In this document: positions 36,357 to 47,641 of the stretch, in pieces
Position numbering within the stretch: position 1 is the stretch's first letter
Layout: every line of letters starts with the position of its first letter
Origin: Saccharopolyspora sp. SCSIO 74807
GTDB taxonomy: Bacteria > Actinomycetota > Actinomycetes > Mycobacteriales > Pseudonocardiaceae
Length of the DNA stretch: 64,000 nucleotides
Assembly: GCF_037023755.1 (NCBI RefSeq)
Contig: NZ_CP146100.1
Span: 1-64,000, forward strand
Direction: 5' to 3'
Notes under the pieces: generated by a model
The model's input: only the letters and a program-made list of their open reading frames with translations
The model's database searches: none
Told to the model about the DNA's origin: nothing
Made by a program: the position numbers and the translations under genes

Positions 36357-37559
36357 TCAGTCCCGCTTCTCCCCCGCGCCGTCGGCTTGCTCGGCCGCGG
36401 ATTCCTCGCCCACCACGGACTTCACGGAGAACGTCTCCGAGTGGGGCCGGCCGTCGGCGAGTTCCGCATCGCTGGCTTCCGCATCGCGGCCCGAGCCGCT
36501 GGTTTCCGAGTCGCTGGTTTCCGAATCACCGGACTTCGAGCCGGATTTCGAGTCACCGGACTCCGAGCGGCCGGACTCGTCCGCGGGAGCTTCCGCCGCC
36601 TCGTCCGCCGCGGGCTGCTTCGCCCCGCCGGACGAGCCGTCGTCGTAGTCGTCGTCACCGGGCAGCGGTTTCCCGCGCAACGTCTCCGGATCCTCCCGCT
36701 TGCCGCGCACCAGCACCAGGTACAGCACGGCCAGCAGGAACACGACCACCGAGGTGAACACGTTGATCCGGATTCCGAGCAGGTGCGTGGCCTGGTCGGT
36801 GCGCATCATCTCGATCCACACCCGACCGGCGGTGTAGCCCGCGACGTAGAGCGCGAACACCCGGCCGTGCCCCATCCGGAACTTGCGGTCCGCCCACACC
36901 AGCAGAACCGCGATGAGCAGGTTCCACAGCAGCTCGTACAGGAACGTCGGGTGCACCACGGCCACCGGCGCGGCCTGGTCGATGGCGTGCCCCGCGATCG
37001 GGTCCGCGAGCCCGCTCTCCGGGTCGATGCGGCGGTAGATCTCCAAGCCCCACGGCAGGTCGGTCGGGCTGCCGTAGAGCTCCTGGTTGAACCAGTTGCC
37101 CAACCGGCCGACGGCCTGCGCGGTGATCAGCCCGGGTGCGACGGCGTCGGCGAACGCGGCCAGCGGGATCCCGCGGCGGCGGCACCCGATCCACGCGCCG
37201 ACCGCGCCGAGCGCGACCGCGCCCCAGATGCCGAGGCCGCCGTTCCAGATGTAGAGCGCCTCGACCGGATTGCGGCCCGGGCCGAAGTACTTGTACCAGT
37301 CCGTGGCCACGTGGTAGAGCCGTCCGCCGATCACGCCGAACGGCACCGCCCAGACCGCGATGTCGACGACCGTGCCCGCGCGGCCGCCGCGCGCCCGCCA
37401 GCGGCGCTCCGCCCAGATGATCGCCACCACGATCCCGGCGACCAGACACAGCGCGTACGCGCGCAGCGGGACCGGACCGATGTACCAGACGCCTTGCGCC
37501 GGGCTGGGAATGTTCGCCAGGAACGGGGTCGCCGAGGCGGCGAGGCTTGGGACGCTCAC
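36357..37559 (-). CDS. lgt: prolipoprotein diacylglyceryl transferase
   Basis: 400 residues. It attaches diacylglycerol to lipoprotein lipobox cysteines in the membrane. Seen: [40 protein letters not shown], and the signature [16 protein letters not shown]. The last 90 or so residues are a hydrophilic Ser/Asp/Glu-rich tail containing short [14 protein letters not shown]-like repeats, a cytoplasmic extension common in actinomycete Lgt. The GTG at 37559 fits the N-terminus of homologues. It follows trpA by 88 nt on the same strand. Confidence 0.94.
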   Translation of the reverse strand: MSVPSLAASATPFLANIPSPAQGVWYIGPVPLRAYALCLVAGIVVAIIWAERRWRARGGRAGTVVDIAVWAVPFGVIGGRLYHVATDWYKYFGPGRNPVEALYIWNGGLGIWGAVALGAVGAWIGCRRRGIPLAAFADAVAPGLITAQAVGRLGNWFNQELYGSPTDLPWGLEIYRRIDPESGLADPIAGHAIDQAAPVAVVHPTFLYELLWNLLIAVLLVWADRKFRMGHGRVFALYVAGYTAGRVWIEMMRTDQATHLLGIRINVFTSVVVFLLAVLYLVLVRGKREDPETLRGKPLPGDDDYDDGSSGGAKQPAADEAAEAPADESGRSESGDSKSGSKSGDSETSDSETSGSGRDAEASDAELADGRPHSETFSVKSVVGEESAAEQADGAGEKRD

Positions 37560-37647
37560 GACGCACACCGTATCGGTCCGCCCGCGACCCCGGAGTCGCG
37601 GTCCGCGCACGTCACGAAACGGTCACGCGCGCGCGTGCTGATCGGCT

Positions 37648-38445
37648 TCAGCGGGAGCGCACGCCCTCGCCCAGCTCGGCGGCGAGTTCGCGCACGCCGT
37701 CGGCCCCGTCCCGCTCGGCGCGGCCGATGAACGCCGAGCCGACGATCACCGCATCGGCGAACCCGGCGACTTCGGCGGCCTGCTCGCCGGAGCGGACCCC
37801 GAGCCCCACGCCGATCGGCAGGTCGGTGTGCACCCGGGTGCGCCGCACCAGCTCCTCGGCCTTGTCGCCGACGGTCTCCCGCGCGCCCGTCACGCCCATC
37901 ACGGAGGTGGCGTAGATGAACCCGGAGCTCGCCTTGGCCGTCATCGCCAGCCGCTGCTCCGTGGACGACGGCGCGACCAGGAAGATCCGGTCCAGCCCGT
38001 GCGCGTCGGTCGCGGCGATCCAGTCCTCGGCCTCGTCCGGCACCAGGTCCGGGGTGATCACGCCGAGCCCGCCTGCGGCCTTCAGGTCCCGCGCGAACCT
38101 GTCCGGTCCGTACTGGTGCACCGGGTTCCAGTAGGTCATCACCACCGGGTGCCCACCGGAGCCGGCGACCGCGGAGACCACGCCGAACAGGTCCCGCACC
38201 CGGAAGCCGTTGCGCAGCGCGGTGTCGCTGGCGGCCTGGATGGTCGGACCGTCGATGACCGGGTCCGAGAACGGGATGCCGATCTCGACGATGTCGCAGC
38301 CCGGCCGGTCCGCGGTGCCCGACAGCATCGCCGCCAGCAGCTCCTTCGAGCCGTCCACCGTCGGGTAGCCCGCGGGCAGGTAGCCGATCAGCGCGGCCCG
38401 GTTCTCGTCGCGGCACGCCGCGAACACTTCGTGCAGGCCGCTCAC
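37648..38445 (-). CDS. trpA: tryptophan synthase alpha chain
   Basis: 265 residues. It cleaves indole-3-glycerol phosphate to indole for the beta subunit. The catalytic Glu lies in [20 protein letters not shown], and the second catalytic Asp is in the same stretch. Phosphate-binding GLGVRSGEQ is near the C-terminus. The ATG overlaps the trpB stop by 4 nt. Confidence 0.97.
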   Translation of the reverse strand: MSGLHEVFAACRDENRAALIGYLPAGYPTVDGSKELLAAMLSGTADRPGCDIVEIGIPFSDPVIDGPTIQAASDTALRNGFRVRDLFGVVSAVAGSGGHPVVMTYWNPVHQYGPDRFARDLKAAGGLGVITPDLVPDEAEDWIAATDAHGLDRIFLVAPSSTEQRLAMTAKASSGFIYATSVMGVTGARETVGDKAEELVRRTRVHTDLPIGVGLGVRSGEQAAEVAGFADAVIVGSAFIGRAERDGADGVRELAAELGEGVRSR

Positions 38446-39773
38446 CGCGCCGTCCCCTCTGCGTCGTCCCCGGTGGGCTCGTCCCCGGCGGACTCGTCCG
38501 CGACGGGCTCACCGGTCTGCTCGTCGACCAGCCCGAAGTACTTCGCGGCGGTGTCCATGTCCTTGTCGCCGCGGCCGGACAGGCTCACCAGCAGCGTCGC
38601 GCCCGGCCCGAGTTCCTTGCCCAGCTGCAGCGCCCCGGCCAGCGCGTGCGCCGACTCCACCGCGGGAATGATCCCCTCGGTGCGGGACAGCAGCTGGAAC
38701 GCCTGCATCGCCTCGTCGTCGGTGATGCCGCGGTACTCGGCGCGACCGGAGTCCTTCAGGTACGAGTGCTCCGGGCCGACACCCGGGTAGTCCAGCCCCG
38801 CCGAGATCGAGTACGCCTCGATGACCTGCCCGTCGTCGTCCTGCAGCAGGTAGGACCGGGCACCGTGCAGCGTGCCGGGAGTGCCCTTGCTCAGCGTGGC
38901 GCCGTGCTCTCCGCTGTCCAGGCCGTGCCCGGCGGGTTCGCAGCCGACCAGGCGCACGCCCGGGTCGTCGATGAAGCCGTGGAAGATCCCGATGGCGTTC
39001 GAGCCGCCGCCCACGCAGGCCAGCACCGCGTCCGGCAGCCCGCCGAACTGGTGCACCGACTGCTCGCGGGCCTCCTCGCCGATGACCTGGTGGAAGTTGC
39101 GCACCATCAGCGGGAACGGGTGCGCACCGGCGGCCGTGCCCAGCAGGTAGTGCGTGTCGGCGACGTTGGCGACCCAGTCCCGCAGCGCCTCGTTGATCGC
39201 GTCCTTGAGCGTGGCCGAACCGTTCGCGACCGGGATCACCTCGGCGCCCAGCAGCCGCATCCGGGCCACGTTCAGCGCCTGCCGCTTGGTGTCCACCTCG
39301 CCCATGTAGACCACGCAGTCCAGGTCCAGCAGCGCGCAGGCCGTCGCGGTGGCCACGCCGTGCTGACCGGCGCCGGTCTCGGCGATGACGCGGCGCTTGC
39401 CCATCCGCTTGACCAGCAGCGCCTGCCCCAGCACGTTGTTGATCTTGTGGGAGCCGGTGTGGTTGAGGTCCTCGCGCTTGAGCAGCACCCGCGCCCCGCC
39501 CGCGTGCTCGCCGAACCGCTTGGCCTCGGTCAGCAGCGACGGGCGGCCCGCGTAGTCCCGCAGCAGCCGGGCGAGCTCGTCGACGAAATCCGGGTCGAGC
39601 TGGGCCTTCTCGTACTCCGCGGCCAGCTCGTCCTGCGCGGCGATCAACGCCTCCGGCATGAACCGGCCGCCGTACGGGCCGAAGTGGCCCCGCTCGTCCG
39701 GATCGTGCCCCTCGGGCACCTGCCGGCCCGGCCGGTGCGCCCGGACGTTCCGCGCGTCGTGCACGGTGTCCAT
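38442..39773 (-). CDS. trpB: tryptophan synthase beta chain
   Basis: 443 residues. It condenses indole with serine through PLP bound at the Lys of HTGSHKINN. Other landmarks: [11 protein letters not shown] at the N-terminus, [13 protein letters not shown], and [10 protein letters not shown] (phosphate loop). About 20 extra acidic residues ([12 protein letters not shown]) extend the C-terminus. It lies between trpC (71-nt gap) and trpA (overlap). Confidence 0.97.
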   Translation of the reverse strand: MDTVHDARNVRAHRPGRQVPEGHDPDERGHFGPYGGRFMPEALIAAQDELAAEYEKAQLDPDFVDELARLLRDYAGRPSLLTEAKRFGEHAGGARVLLKREDLNHTGSHKINNVLGQALLVKRMGKRRVIAETGAGQHGVATATACALLDLDCVVYMGEVDTKRQALNVARMRLLGAEVIPVANGSATLKDAINEALRDWVANVADTHYLLGTAAGAHPFPLMVRNFHQVIGEEAREQSVHQFGGLPDAVLACVGGGSNAIGIFHGFIDDPGVRLVGCEPAGHGLDSGEHGATLSKGTPGTLHGARSYLLQDDDGQVIEAYSISAGLDYPGVGPEHSYLKDSGRAEYRGITDDEAMQAFQLLSRTEGIIPAVESAHALAGALQLGKELGPGATLLVSLSGRGDKDMDTAAKYFGLVDEQTGEPVADESAGDEPTGDDAEGTAR

Positions 39774-39844
39774 GGGGTTCCCCTCTCTCGTCGTGCCGGG
39801 GCTCGTAGTGCGGGGGCGCCGATCCGCCGCTGCGGCGCCGCGGT

Positions 39845-40654
39845 TCAGCGGCTGGAGCGCGGGCAGGCCGGGTGCGAGCCCGCGGTGACCAGCTGGGTCA
39901 CCGCCGTGCGCGGGTTGTCGCTGGTCACCAGGCCCTCACCGACCAGCACGGCGTCCGCGCCGGAACCCGCGTAGGCCATCAGGTCGCTCGGACCGCGCAC
40001 GCCCGACTCGGCCACCTTCAGCACGTCGACCGGCAGGCCCGGCGCGATCCGGCCGAACACCTCCCGGTCCACTTCCAGGGTGTGCAGGTTGCGCGCGTTG
40101 ATGCCGATGACCTTCGCCCCGGCCTCCAGCGCGCGGTCCGCCTCCTCCGCGGTGTGCACCTCGACCAGCGCGGTCATGCCCAGCGACTCGGCCCGGTCCA
40201 GCAGCGCCTCCAGCGCGTTCTGCTCCAGCGCCGCCGCGATCAGCAGCACCATGTCCGCGCCGTGCGCGCGAGCCTCGTGCACCTGGTACGGGCTGACGAT
40301 GAAGTCCTTGCGCAGCAACGGCGCCGAGACCTTCGCGCGCACCGAGTCGAAGTCGGCCAGCGAACCGCCGAAGCGGCGCTGCTCGGTCAGCACGCTGATC
40401 ACGCGTGCGCCCGCGGCCGCGTAGTCCGCGGCCAGGTCCTCCGGCTCACCGATCTCGGCCAGCTCGCCCTTGGACGGGCTGCGGCGCTTCACCTCGGCGA
40501 TCACCCCGACGCCCGGCGCCTGCAAAGCGGCGAGCACGTCGTGCGGTGGAGCCGCGGCCGCGGACCGCTGCTTGATCTCGTCGAACGAAATGGCGGACTC
40601 GCGGACGGCCATGTCCTCGCGAACGCCCTCGATGATGGTTTCCAGGACGCTCAC
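39845..40654 (-). CDS. trpC: indole-3-glycerol phosphate synthase
   Basis: 269 residues. A TIM barrel with [37 protein letters not shown] and [12 protein letters not shown], all standard for TrpC. The GTG start overlaps the stop of an upstream 30-codon frame by 4 nt (GTGA). Confidence 0.96.
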   Translation of the reverse strand: MSVLETIIEGVREDMAVRESAISFDEIKQRSAAAAPPHDVLAALQAPGVGVIAEVKRRSPSKGELAEIGEPEDLAADYAAAGARVISVLTEQRRFGGSLADFDSVRAKVSAPLLRKDFIVSPYQVHEARAHGADMVLLIAAALEQNALEALLDRAESLGMTALVEVHTAEEADRALEAGAKVIGINARNLHTLEVDREVFGRIAPGLPVDVLKVAESGVRGPSDLMAYAGSGADAVLVGEGLVTSDNPRTAVTQLVTAGSHPACPRSSR

Positions 40655-40743
40655 TCGAACACCTCGCAGCGCGTGCCCCGAACACTCGCCCGCAAGTCCT
40701 GAACATCGTCTATCGCGCAGATGAATTCATTGCGCTCGATCAC
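40651..40743 (-). CDS. 30-residue small protein coupled to trpC
   Basis: A GTG at 40743, preceded by AAGGGGAG, opens a 30-codon frame (N-terminus [16 protein letters not shown] when the GTG is read as Val, C-terminus RGTRCEVFE) whose TGA overlaps the trpC GTG in the classic 4-nt coupling arrangement. It contains no Trp codon, so it is not a Trp attenuation leader. It has two cysteines and a balanced charge. Likely roles are to load ribosomes onto trpC or to act as a small regulatory peptide. I do not recognise it. Confidence 0.5.
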   Translation of the reverse strand: MIERNEFICAIDDVQDLRASVRGTRCEVFE

Positions 40744-40933
40744 GACACTCCCCTTCCCGCCGTGCCGGTCGCATGGCCGATGCTAACCCCGCGCGCTGCG
40801 GCGCCCGGCCGAGGGGTCGGCACAACGTCCCTGCACAGCAAGGACCTTCGTCCCTTGCCAGCACCGATCGCGGGAGGGCGCCCGGCACCCGGACGCGCCC
40901 GGAACCGGTGCCGGGACCACGGCGGGTGACGGC

Positions 40934-41533
40934 TCACCGCTCGTCGGTAGGGTCCGCTCCCTCGTCCAGGGCCTCCCAGAGCCTTTTGTCCGGATCACGC
41001 GATTCGCGGCGCGCACCGGGCGCGGAGTACCTCGAGCCCATCGCGGGCATCCGCTTCGCGCGCGCCGCCACCAGCAGCCCGGCGTTGAGCAACGTCAACG
41101 CGGCCAGGCCCATCAGCAGCGGGCCGAACGGGATCGGGTCCGGGACGCCGATCGGCGCGCTGTTCGGCGGCAGGTTCGGCGGCGTGAAGCCGAAGTCGCC
41201 GTCGAGGTGCCACGACACCGCGCGCCACACCAGCAGACCGCCGCCGAGCACGGTGATCCCGCCGATGATGCGCCGCATCCAGCCACCGGTGGCCAGCACC
41301 GCGGCGATCCCAGCCAGCGACGCCAACGCCAGCGGCACCAGCTCCGGGCGCACCATCGAACCGGTGGCGCCGGACTGGACATCGCCGGAGTACGGGGTGC
41401 GGAACGTGGCGCTGACCCAGCTCAGCGCGCTGGAACCCCACAGCAGGCCGGCGCTGAGCAGCATCAGCAGCACGACCACCAAGAGCAGCCGCGGCGAAGT
41501 CGTGCGCTGCTCAGACGCTTGCTCGGTCGTCAA
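40934..41533 (-). CDS. Trp biosynthesis-associated membrane protein (TIGR02234 family)
   Basis: 199 residues with four membrane segments (about 17-37, 65-85, 90-107 and 135-157) and a basic, Arg-rich C-terminal tail. This family sits between trpE and trpC throughout actinobacteria; its role is unknown. The ATG overlaps the end of trpE by 23 nt. About 190 nt separate its stop from the small trpC-coupled frame. Confidence 0.9.
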   Translation of the reverse strand: MTTEQASEQRTTSPRLLLVVVLLMLLSAGLLWGSSALSWVSATFRTPYSGDVQSGATGSMVRPELVPLALASLAGIAAVLATGGWMRRIIGGITVLGGGLLVWRAVSWHLDGDFGFTPPNLPPNSAPIGVPDPIPFGPLLMGLAALTLLNAGLLVAARAKRMPAMGSRYSAPGARRESRDPDKRLWEALDEGADPTDER

Positions 41534-43106
41534 CCCGCTCCCCCGCGCTCACGCCGGTGTCCGGCTGATCCGGGCGGCGCAGCGTCTGCGCGGTGGCGAC
41601 CGCGCCCAGCACCGCCTTGGCCTTGTTCAGCGACTCCTGGTCCTCGGCGACCGGGTCCGAATCGGCGACGATGCCGCCACCCGCCTGCACGTACGCCCGG
41701 CCCTCCCGCACCAGCGCGGTGCGGATGGCGATGGCGGTGTCGGCGTCCCCGGCGAAGTCCAGGTAGCCGACCACGCCGCCGTACTGGGCGCGCCGCGTCG
41801 GCTCCAGCTGCTCGATCAGTTCCAGCGCGCGCGGCTTCGGCGCCCCGGACAACGTCCCGGCCGGGAAGCAGGACGTGACCGCGTCGAACGCGGAGCGGCC
41901 CTCGTCCAGCGCGCCGGTGACCGTGGAGACCAGGTGCATCACATGGCTGTAGCGCTCGACCCGGAAGAACTCCACGACGCGCACCGAACCCGGGCGGCAC
42001 ACCCGCCCCAGGTCGTTGCGGCCGAGGTCCACCAGCATCAGGTGCTCGGCCCGTTCCTTCTCGTCGGTGCTGAGGTCCTTCTCCAGCCGCGCGTCCTCGT
42101 CCTCGTCCGCGCCGCGCCAGCGGGTCCCGGCGATCGGGTGCGTGGTCGCCTGCCCGTCGCGCACCGTCACCAGCGACTCCGGGCTGGAGCCGACGATGTC
42201 GAACGGCGCGCCGCCGTCCGGGTCGGCCAGCCGCAGCAGGTACATGTACGGGCTCGGGTTGGTGGTGCGCAGCACCCGGTAGATGTCCAGCGAGTCGGCC
42301 GTGGTCGGCATCTCGAACCGCTGCGAGACCACCACCTGGAACGCCTCGCCCGCGCGGATCGCCTCCTTCGCGGATTCCACCGCCGCGTAGTGCTCCTGCG
42401 GGGTGCGGCGGCGCTCGAAATCCGGCTGCGGGCGGGAGAACGTCGCCACGGTCGGCTCGGACGGCGTGCACAGCCGCGCGGCCATCGCGTCGAGCCTGCG
42501 GACCGCGTCGTCGTAGGCGGCGTCCACCCGTTCCGGGCTGTCGTCCCAGTTCACCGCGTTGGCGATCAGCGTGATGGTGCCCTCGTGGTGGTCCAGCGCG
42601 GCCAGGTCGGTGGCCAGCAGCATCACCAGTTCGGGGATCCGCAGGTCGTCCTCGGTCTCGTCCGGCAACTTCTCCAGGCGCCGCACCGCGTCGTAACCGA
42701 GGAAACCGACCATGCCGCCGGTCAGCGGCGGCAGCCCCGGCAGCGGTTCGGTGCGCAGCAGTTCCACCGTCTCGCGCAGCGCCTGCAGCGGGTCGCCGCC
42801 CGCGGGCAGGCCGACCGGCGGGGTGCCGGTCCAGCACGCCTCGCCGTCGCGCACGGTCAGCGCGGCGGGGCTGCGGACACCGATGAACGACCAGCGCGAC
42901 CAGGAGTGCCCGTTCTCCGCGGACTCGAACAGGAACGTGCCCGTTTCCTCGCCCGCGAGCTTGCGGTACACCCCCAGCGGGGTCTCGTCGTCCGCGAGCA
43001 GCTTGCGCACCACGGGGATCACTCGCCGCCCGGCGGCGAGCTCGCGGAACTCCGCGCGGCCCGGGGTGGTGCTGCCGATGTCGCCGTCACCAACCATGCC
43101 CGTCAT
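41511..43106 (-). CDS. trpE: anthranilate synthase component I
   Basis: 531 residues. It makes anthranilate from chorismate with glutamine-derived ammonia. Seen: the N-terminal regulatory segment [19 protein letters not shown], then [59 protein letters not shown] and [18 protein letters not shown]. Two ATGs (43106, 43097) are possible. No glutamine amidotransferase (trpG) is in the window. A TetR gene starts 76 nt away on the other strand. Confidence 0.96.
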   Translation of the reverse strand: MTGMVGDGDIGSTTPGRAEFRELAAGRRVIPVVRKLLADDETPLGVYRKLAGEETGTFLFESAENGHSWSRWSFIGVRSPAALTVRDGEACWTGTPPVGLPAGGDPLQALRETVELLRTEPLPGLPPLTGGMVGFLGYDAVRRLEKLPDETEDDLRIPELVMLLATDLAALDHHEGTITLIANAVNWDDSPERVDAAYDDAVRRLDAMAARLCTPSEPTVATFSRPQPDFERRRTPQEHYAAVESAKEAIRAGEAFQVVVSQRFEMPTTADSLDIYRVLRTTNPSPYMYLLRLADPDGGAPFDIVGSSPESLVTVRDGQATTHPIAGTRWRGADEDEDARLEKDLSTDEKERAEHLMLVDLGRNDLGRVCRPGSVRVVEFFRVERYSHVMHLVSTVTGALDEGRSAFDAVTSCFPAGTLSGAPKPRALELIEQLEPTRRAQYGGVVGYLDFAGDADTAIAIRTALVREGRAYVQAGGGIVADSDPVAEDQESLNKAKAVLGAVATAQTLRRPDQPDTGVSAGERVDDRASV

Positions 43107-43182
43107 TGTGCCGACCCGGCCGGGACCGCGTCGCAGCGCCCGCTCTTTGCGGCCGGGACCGCGCGGCGGGAAGGATGGCGCG

Positions 43183-43878
43183 GTGAGCAGTGGCATTTCC
43201 GCGGACGACGGGCGCGCGGGACAAGACGGGCGCGCGAAGCGGCGCGGGCGCAGGCGCGGCGGCGAAGACACCCGCGCGGCGCTGATCGACGCAGCGCGCG
43301 AGATCTTCGCCGAACATGGCTACAACGACTCGACCGTGCGGGCCATCGCCACCCGCGCCGGCGTGGACCCGGCGATGGTCAACCACTGGTTCGGCGGCAA
43401 GGAAGCCCTGTTCACCGCCGCTGTGCAGATCCCCGTCGACCCGGCCGTGCTGCTGCCGGAACTGCTCGCGGGCGGCCCGGAGAAGCTGGCCGAGCGGATC
43501 CTGCACCGGTTCCTGACCGTGTGGGACGAAGCGGGCGGCGGCGCGTTCGCGGCGCTGGCGCGCAGCGTGGCCACGCACGGCTCGGCGGTGCGGATGCTGC
43601 GTGAGTTCGTGGCGACCGTGGTGTTCGGCAAGCTCGCGCGGGAGCTGCGGATGGACCGCCCGGACCTGCGGGCGGCACTGGGCGCCACGCAGATCGTCGG
43701 GCTGGGGATGATGCGCTACGTGGTGGAGCTCGAGCCGCTGGCCTCGGCCGATCACGACACGGTCGTCGCCGCGATCGCGCCCAACCTGCAGCGCTACCTC
43801 ACGGGCGAATTGGCGACCGGAGACGTGCCAGCTCAGGAAGACGGGCCGAGCAGCACGTCCGAGTCGAAGCAGGTGTGA
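43183..43878 (+). CDS. TetR-family transcriptional regulator
   Basis: 231 residues. The helix-turn-helix lies at about residues 45-80 ([19 protein letters not shown], then [20 protein letters not shown]), after a very basic N-terminal tail ([11 protein letters not shown]). The C-terminal domain ends with a TetR_C-type helical region. The GTG start is preceded by GGAAGGA. It is divergent from trpE, so control of that gene is possible but unproven. Its last 46 nt overlap the convergent hisI gene. Confidence 0.9.
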   Translation: MSSGISADDGRAGQDGRAKRRGRRRGGEDTRAALIDAAREIFAEHGYNDSTVRAIATRAGVDPAMVNHWFGGKEALFTAAVQIPVDPAVLLPELLAGGPEKLAERILHRFLTVWDEAGGGAFAALARSVATHGSAVRMLREFVATVVFGKLARELRMDRPDLRAALGATQIVGLGMMRYVVELEPLASADHDTVVAAIAPNLQRYLTGELATGDVPAQEDGPSSTSESKQV

Positions 43879-44183
43879 TCACCGGTGTGGCAGGCGGCGC
43901 CTTCCTGGTCGACGACCACGAGCACGGTGTCGCCGTCGCAGTCCAGCCGCACCTCGCGCACGTGCTGCAGGTGCCCGGACGTTTCGCCCTTGACCCAGTA
44001 CTTCCCACGGCTGCGCGAGTAGTACGTGCCGCGCCGGGTGGTCAGCGTGCGGTGCAGCGCTTCGTCGTCCATCCACGCCATCATCAGCACCTCGCCGGTG
44101 CCGCGCTGCTGCACGATCGCCGCCACCAGCCCGTCCGGGTTCCGCTTGAGTCGCTCGGCGATCGCCGGGTCCAGCTCGCTCAT
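43833..44183 (-). CDS. hisI: phosphoribosyl-AMP cyclohydrolase
   Basis: 116 residues. It opens the adenine ring of PR-AMP in histidine synthesis. Zinc and magnesium ligands are visible in [20 protein letters not shown] and the adjacent [18 protein letters not shown] and [15 protein letters not shown] complete the signature. The separate PR-ATP pyrophosphatase (hisE) is not here. The ATG overlaps hisF by 4 nt. Confidence 0.96.
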   Translation of the reverse strand: MSELDPAIAERLKRNPDGLVAAIVQQRGTGEVLMMAWMDDEALHRTLTTRRGTYYSRSRGKYWVKGETSGHLQHVREVRLDCDGDTVLVVVDQEGAACHTGDHTCFDSDVLLGPSS

Positions 44184-44953
44184 CGGACCGTGATCCCTTC
44201 CGCGCGCATGGCGGCCTTCACGTCGCCGATCCGCAGCTGTCCGAAGTGGAACACGCTGGCGGCCAGCACCGCGTCCGCCCCGGCGTGCACGGCGGGCGCG
44301 AAGTGCTCGACCGCGCCCGCGCCGCCGCTGGCGATCAGCGGAACGTCCACTTCGGCCCGCACCGCGCGGATCATCTCCAGGTCGAACCCGGCCTTCGTGC
44401 CGTCCGCGTCCATCGAGTTCAGCAGGATCTCGCCGACGCCGAGTTCCTGGGCGCGACCGGCCCACTCGACCGCGCAGATCCCGGTGCCGCGCCGCCCGCC
44501 GTGCGTGGTGACCTCGAAACCGGACGCGGTGGGCTCGCCGCCTTCCGGCACCCGCCGGGCGTCCGCGGACAGCACCACGCACTGCGCGCCGAACCGCCGG
44601 GACGACTCGCGCAGCAGCTCCGGCCGGGCGATCGCGGCGGTGTTCAGGCTCACCTTGTCCGCGCCCGCGCGCAGCAGCCGGTCGATGTCCTCGGGGCTGC
44701 GCACGCCGCCGCCGACGGTCAGCGGGATGAACACCTGCTCCGCGGTGCGGCGCACCACGTCGTAAGTCGTCTCGCGGTCCGCCGACGACGCGGTCACGTC
44801 CAGGAAAGTGAGTTCGTCGGCGCTCTCGCCGTCGTAGGTCTCGGCGAGTTCGACGGGATCGCCCGCATCGACGAGGTTGGTGAAGTTGACGCCTTTGACG
44901 ACCCGCCCCGCGTCCACGTCCAGGCAGGGGATCACACGTACCGCGACGGCCAT
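44180..44953 (-). CDS. hisF: imidazole glycerol phosphate synthase cyclase subunit
   Basis: 257-residue TIM barrel. [17 protein letters not shown] carries the first catalytic Asp, and [25 protein letters not shown] and [10 protein letters not shown] follow. It works with HisH, encoded about 1 kb upstream in the same operon. Confidence 0.97.
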   Translation of the reverse strand: MAVAVRVIPCLDVDAGRVVKGVNFTNLVDAGDPVELAETYDGESADELTFLDVTASSADRETTYDVVRRTAEQVFIPLTVGGGVRSPEDIDRLLRAGADKVSLNTAAIARPELLRESSRRFGAQCVVLSADARRVPEGGEPTASGFEVTTHGGRRGTGICAVEWAGRAQELGVGEILLNSMDADGTKAGFDLEMIRAVRAEVDVPLIASGGAGAVEHFAPAVHAGADAVLAASVFHFGQLRIGDVKAAMRAEGITVR

Positions 44954-44973
44954 GCCACCAGGGTAAGCGGTGC

Positions 44974-45705
44974 TCAGGCGACCGCGGCGAGCGCCTGCTG
45001 CAAGGTGAAGTTCCCGGCGTAGAGCGCCTTGCCCACGATGGAGCCTTCGACTCCCAGCGGCGCCAGTTCCGCCAGCGCCCGCAGATCATCCACACTGGAC
45101 ACTCCGCCGGAGGCGATCACCGGCGCCTCGGTGCGCGCGCAGACTTCCCGCAGCAGCGCGGTGTTCGGGCCGCGCAGCGTGCCGTCCTTGCTCACGTCGG
45201 TGACCACGTAGCGGCGGCAACCGGCCGCGTCCAGCCGCGTCAGCACCTCCCACAGGTCGCCGCCGTCGCGGGTCCAGCCGCGCGCGGCGAGCCGGTGGCC
45301 CTGCTCGGTGATCCGCACGTCCAGCCCGACCGCGACCTGCTCGCCGTGCTCGGCGACCACGCGGTCGGCCCAGTCCGGGTCCTCCAGCGCCGCGGTGCCG
45401 AGGTTGACCCGGTCGCAGCCGGTGGCCAGCGCGGCCTTGAGCGAGTCGTCGTCGCGGATGCCGCCGGAGAGCTCGACCCGCACGTCCAGCCTGCGCACCA
45501 CGTCGGCCAGCAGCTCCCGGTTGGAGCCGCGGCCGAACGCGGCGTCCAGGTCGACCAGGTGGATCCACTCCGCACCGGCGCGCTGCCAGGCCAGCGCGGC
45601 CTCCAGCGGGTCCCCGTAGGAGGTTTCGGTTCCGGCGGCGCCCTGCACCAGGCGCACGGCCTGGCCATCGGCCACGTCAACGGCGGGAAGCAGCGTGAAA
45701 GTCAC
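44974..45705 (-). CDS. priA: bifunctional HisA/TrpF isomerase (PriA type)
   Basis: 243 residues. It isomerises ProFAR in histidine synthesis and, in actinobacteria, also phosphoribosyl anthranilate in tryptophan synthesis. [18 protein letters not shown] and [14 protein letters not shown] hold the two catalytic Asp residues. The adjacent trp cluster contains no trpF, which agrees with dual function. Sits 20 nt before hisF. Confidence 0.94.
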   Translation of the reverse strand: MTFTLLPAVDVADGQAVRLVQGAAGTETSYGDPLEAALAWQRAGAEWIHLVDLDAAFGRGSNRELLADVVRRLDVRVELSGGIRDDDSLKAALATGCDRVNLGTAALEDPDWADRVVAEHGEQVAVGLDVRITEQGHRLAARGWTRDGGDLWEVLTRLDAAGCRRYVVTDVSKDGTLRGPNTALLREVCARTEAPVIASGGVSSVDDLRALAELAPLGVEGSIVGKALYAGNFTLQQALAAVA

Positions 45706-45768
45706 GTGCTCATTGTCGTCGGGCTCGCGAACGGATCGCCCGCCGGGTCACCGGGCTCGGGACGTCGC

Positions 45769-45951
45769 TCACAGCTTGCGGCGGGACGAGCGCGCGGCCG
45801 CGATGATCGGCACCGCCAGCGCGAGCACCGTCAGCACCAGGATCAGCCAGCCCGGCACGCCCGCCTGCACCAGGTAGGTGGAGCTGAACCCGGCGACCAC
45901 GCCGATCGCCAGCAGCAGCGCGACCACGCGCGCCGCCCCGCGCGGATGCAT
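45769..45951 (-). CDS. small membrane protein in the his operon
   Basis: 60 residues. Two hydrophobic segments (about 9-27 and 33-53) end in a basic tail (ARSSRRKL). It begins 14 nt after hisH and ends 63 nt before priA. I do not recognise a family; its position argues that it is real and co-transcribed. Confidence 0.7.
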   Translation of the reverse strand: MHPRGAARVVALLLAIGVVAGFSSTYLVQAGVPGWLILVLTVLALAVPIIAAARSSRRKL

Positions 45952-45965
45952 CAGCCCGTGCCGCC

Positions 45966-46613
45966 TCACAGCGACACCAGCCAGTTCCGCAGCAGCTGCG
46001 CTCCGGCCTCGCCGGATTTCTCCGGGTGGAACTGGGTGGCCATCAACGCTCCGTCCTCCACCGCCGCGATGAACGGGCCGCCGTGCTCGGCCCAGGTCAC
46101 GCGGGCCGGCGCGATGCTGCCGGACTGCCGCGCCGCCGAGCTTTGGGACATCTCCCAACGCTGCGCCGCGAACGAGTGCACGAAGTAGAACCGGGTGCCC
46201 GGCTCCATGCCCGCGAACAGCACCGAGCCTTCGGCCGGGGCGACCTCGTTCCAGCCCATGTGCGGCAGCACGTCCGCGTGCAGCGGCTCCACCGCACCGG
46301 GCCACTGCCCGCAGCCGTCGGCTTGCACACCGTGCTCGACCCCGCGGTCGAACAGGATCTGCATCCCGACGCAGATGCCCAGGACCGGGCGGTCGCCCGC
46401 CAGCCGATGATCGATGATCTTGTCGCCGCCCGCCGCGCGCAGGCCCTCCATGCAGGCCGCGAACGCGCCCACGCCGGGCACGACGAGACCGTCGGCCTCC
46501 GTCGCGGCTCGGTGGTCGGAGGTGACCTCGACGTCCGCGCCCGCGCGTGCCAAGGCGCGCTCGGCGGAACGGAGATTGCCGGACCCGTAGTCCAGTACGA
46601 CGACGCGTGCCAC
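45966..46613 (-). CDS. hisH: imidazole glycerol phosphate synthase glutamine amidotransferase subunit
   Basis: 215 residues of class I amidotransferase fold. The nucleophile is in [11 protein letters not shown] and the His-Glu pair in [22 protein letters not shown] opens the protein. It feeds ammonia to HisF. Confidence 0.97.
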   Translation of the reverse strand: MARVVVLDYGSGNLRSAERALARAGADVEVTSDHRAATEADGLVVPGVGAFAACMEGLRAAGGDKIIDHRLAGDRPVLGICVGMQILFDRGVEHGVQADGCGQWPGAVEPLHADVLPHMGWNEVAPAEGSVLFAGMEPGTRFYFVHSFAAQRWEMSQSSAARQSGSIAPARVTWAEHGGPFIAAVEDGALMATQFHPEKSGEAGAQLLRNWLVSL

Positions 46614-46723
46614 GCCGCCAGGCTACCGGTCGGCTCATCGGACGCGGCCGGCTCATCGCATCCGCCGTCACCGCGGCCGCGGCTCCCGCGCCACCCCCAG
46701 CGCCGGCGCGGGAACCCGAGCGG

Positions 46724-47638
46724 TCACAGCGCGAGGAACTTCCGGATCGACTCGTTCAGGCCCGTGGGGCTCAGCCCGTGCGCGGCCTCGTGCTCCTCGG
46801 CCGTGCCGTAGGCGCGCAGCTCGGGCTCGCGCCGCACGCCCAGCGCGAGCAGCCGGTGCGGCACATCGGGCAGCGCGTCACCGACGGCGTGGCTGGACGT
46901 GCCGCTCAGGTACGGCTCGACCAGCACGACGTCCGGCGTCGAAGCCAGCGCCGCCGCCCGCAGGCCCGCGGAGTCGAACGGCCGGATGGTCGCCGCGTAA
47001 AGCACCGTGACGTCCATCAAGGCGGTGGCCGCGAGCACCGGCCGCAACATCGGTCCCACCGCGAGCACGACGCCTCCCCCGCCCTGGCGGACCACGCGGA
47101 ACCCGGGGCCGGTGGGCAGCGCCTCGTCGTTCTCCCGTTCGGTCAGCCGCAGGTAGACGCGGTCGTCCCCGCGCAGCGCAGCGGGCAGCAGCTCGGCGAC
47201 CTCCTGCGGATGCCCGGGAACGTGCACGGTCCAGTCCGGCAGGGTGTCGATCAGCGCCACATCGCCCGGGCCCATGTGCGTGCGGCCCGCGTCCGGGTAG
47301 TCGTAGGAAGCGCCCGTGCTCACCAGCAACGCCCCGCTGCCTTGGTGGTTGATGTCCAGCTTGAGCTGCTCGAACGGCCGCTCCAGCAGGAACGGCGTGA
47401 TCGTGTGCAGCACGGGGCGCATCCCGGCCAGCGCCAGCCCACCGGCCACGCCGACCATCGCCTGCTCGCGGATGCCCACGTTGAGCACCCGGTCCGGATG
47501 GCGTTCGGCTGCTTCGGTGAAGCGGTCCATGGAGATGTCGGCCAGCACCACGGCCAGCCGGGGATCGTGCTCCAGGGCCGTGCTCACCACGTCGGTGAAC
47601 ACCTCGCGCATCGTCTTGGGCGGCATCGTGCGGGCCAT
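46724..47638 (-). CDS. transketolase, C-terminal half subunit
   Basis: 304 residues containing the pyrimidine-binding domain and the C-terminal transketolase domain (MREVFTDVVSTALEHDPRLAV, RVLNVGIREQAMVGVAGGLAL, then GASYDYPDAGRTHMGPGDVAL). With the preceding gene it makes a complete two-subunit thiamine-diphosphate transketolase. The ATG lies 3 nt after the N-terminal subunit stop. Split transketolases often serve specialised sugar metabolism rather than the main pentose phosphate pathway. Confidence 0.9.
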   Translation of the reverse strand: MARTMPPKTMREVFTDVVSTALEHDPRLAVVLADISMDRFTEAAERHPDRVLNVGIREQAMVGVAGGLALAGMRPVLHTITPFLLERPFEQLKLDINHQGSGALLVSTGASYDYPDAGRTHMGPGDVALIDTLPDWTVHVPGHPQEVAELLPAALRGDDRVYLRLTERENDEALPTGPGFRVVRQGGGGVVLAVGPMLRPVLAATALMDVTVLYAATIRPFDSAGLRAAALASTPDVVLVEPYLSGTSSHAVGDALPDVPHRLLALGVRREPELRAYGTAEEHEAAHGLSPTGLNESIRKFLAL

Positions 47639-47641
47639 CAG

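Noticed and set aside
38646-39974. 442-codon plus-strand frame opposite trpB
   Set aside because: A shadow of trpB with Val/Arg/His-rich composition.
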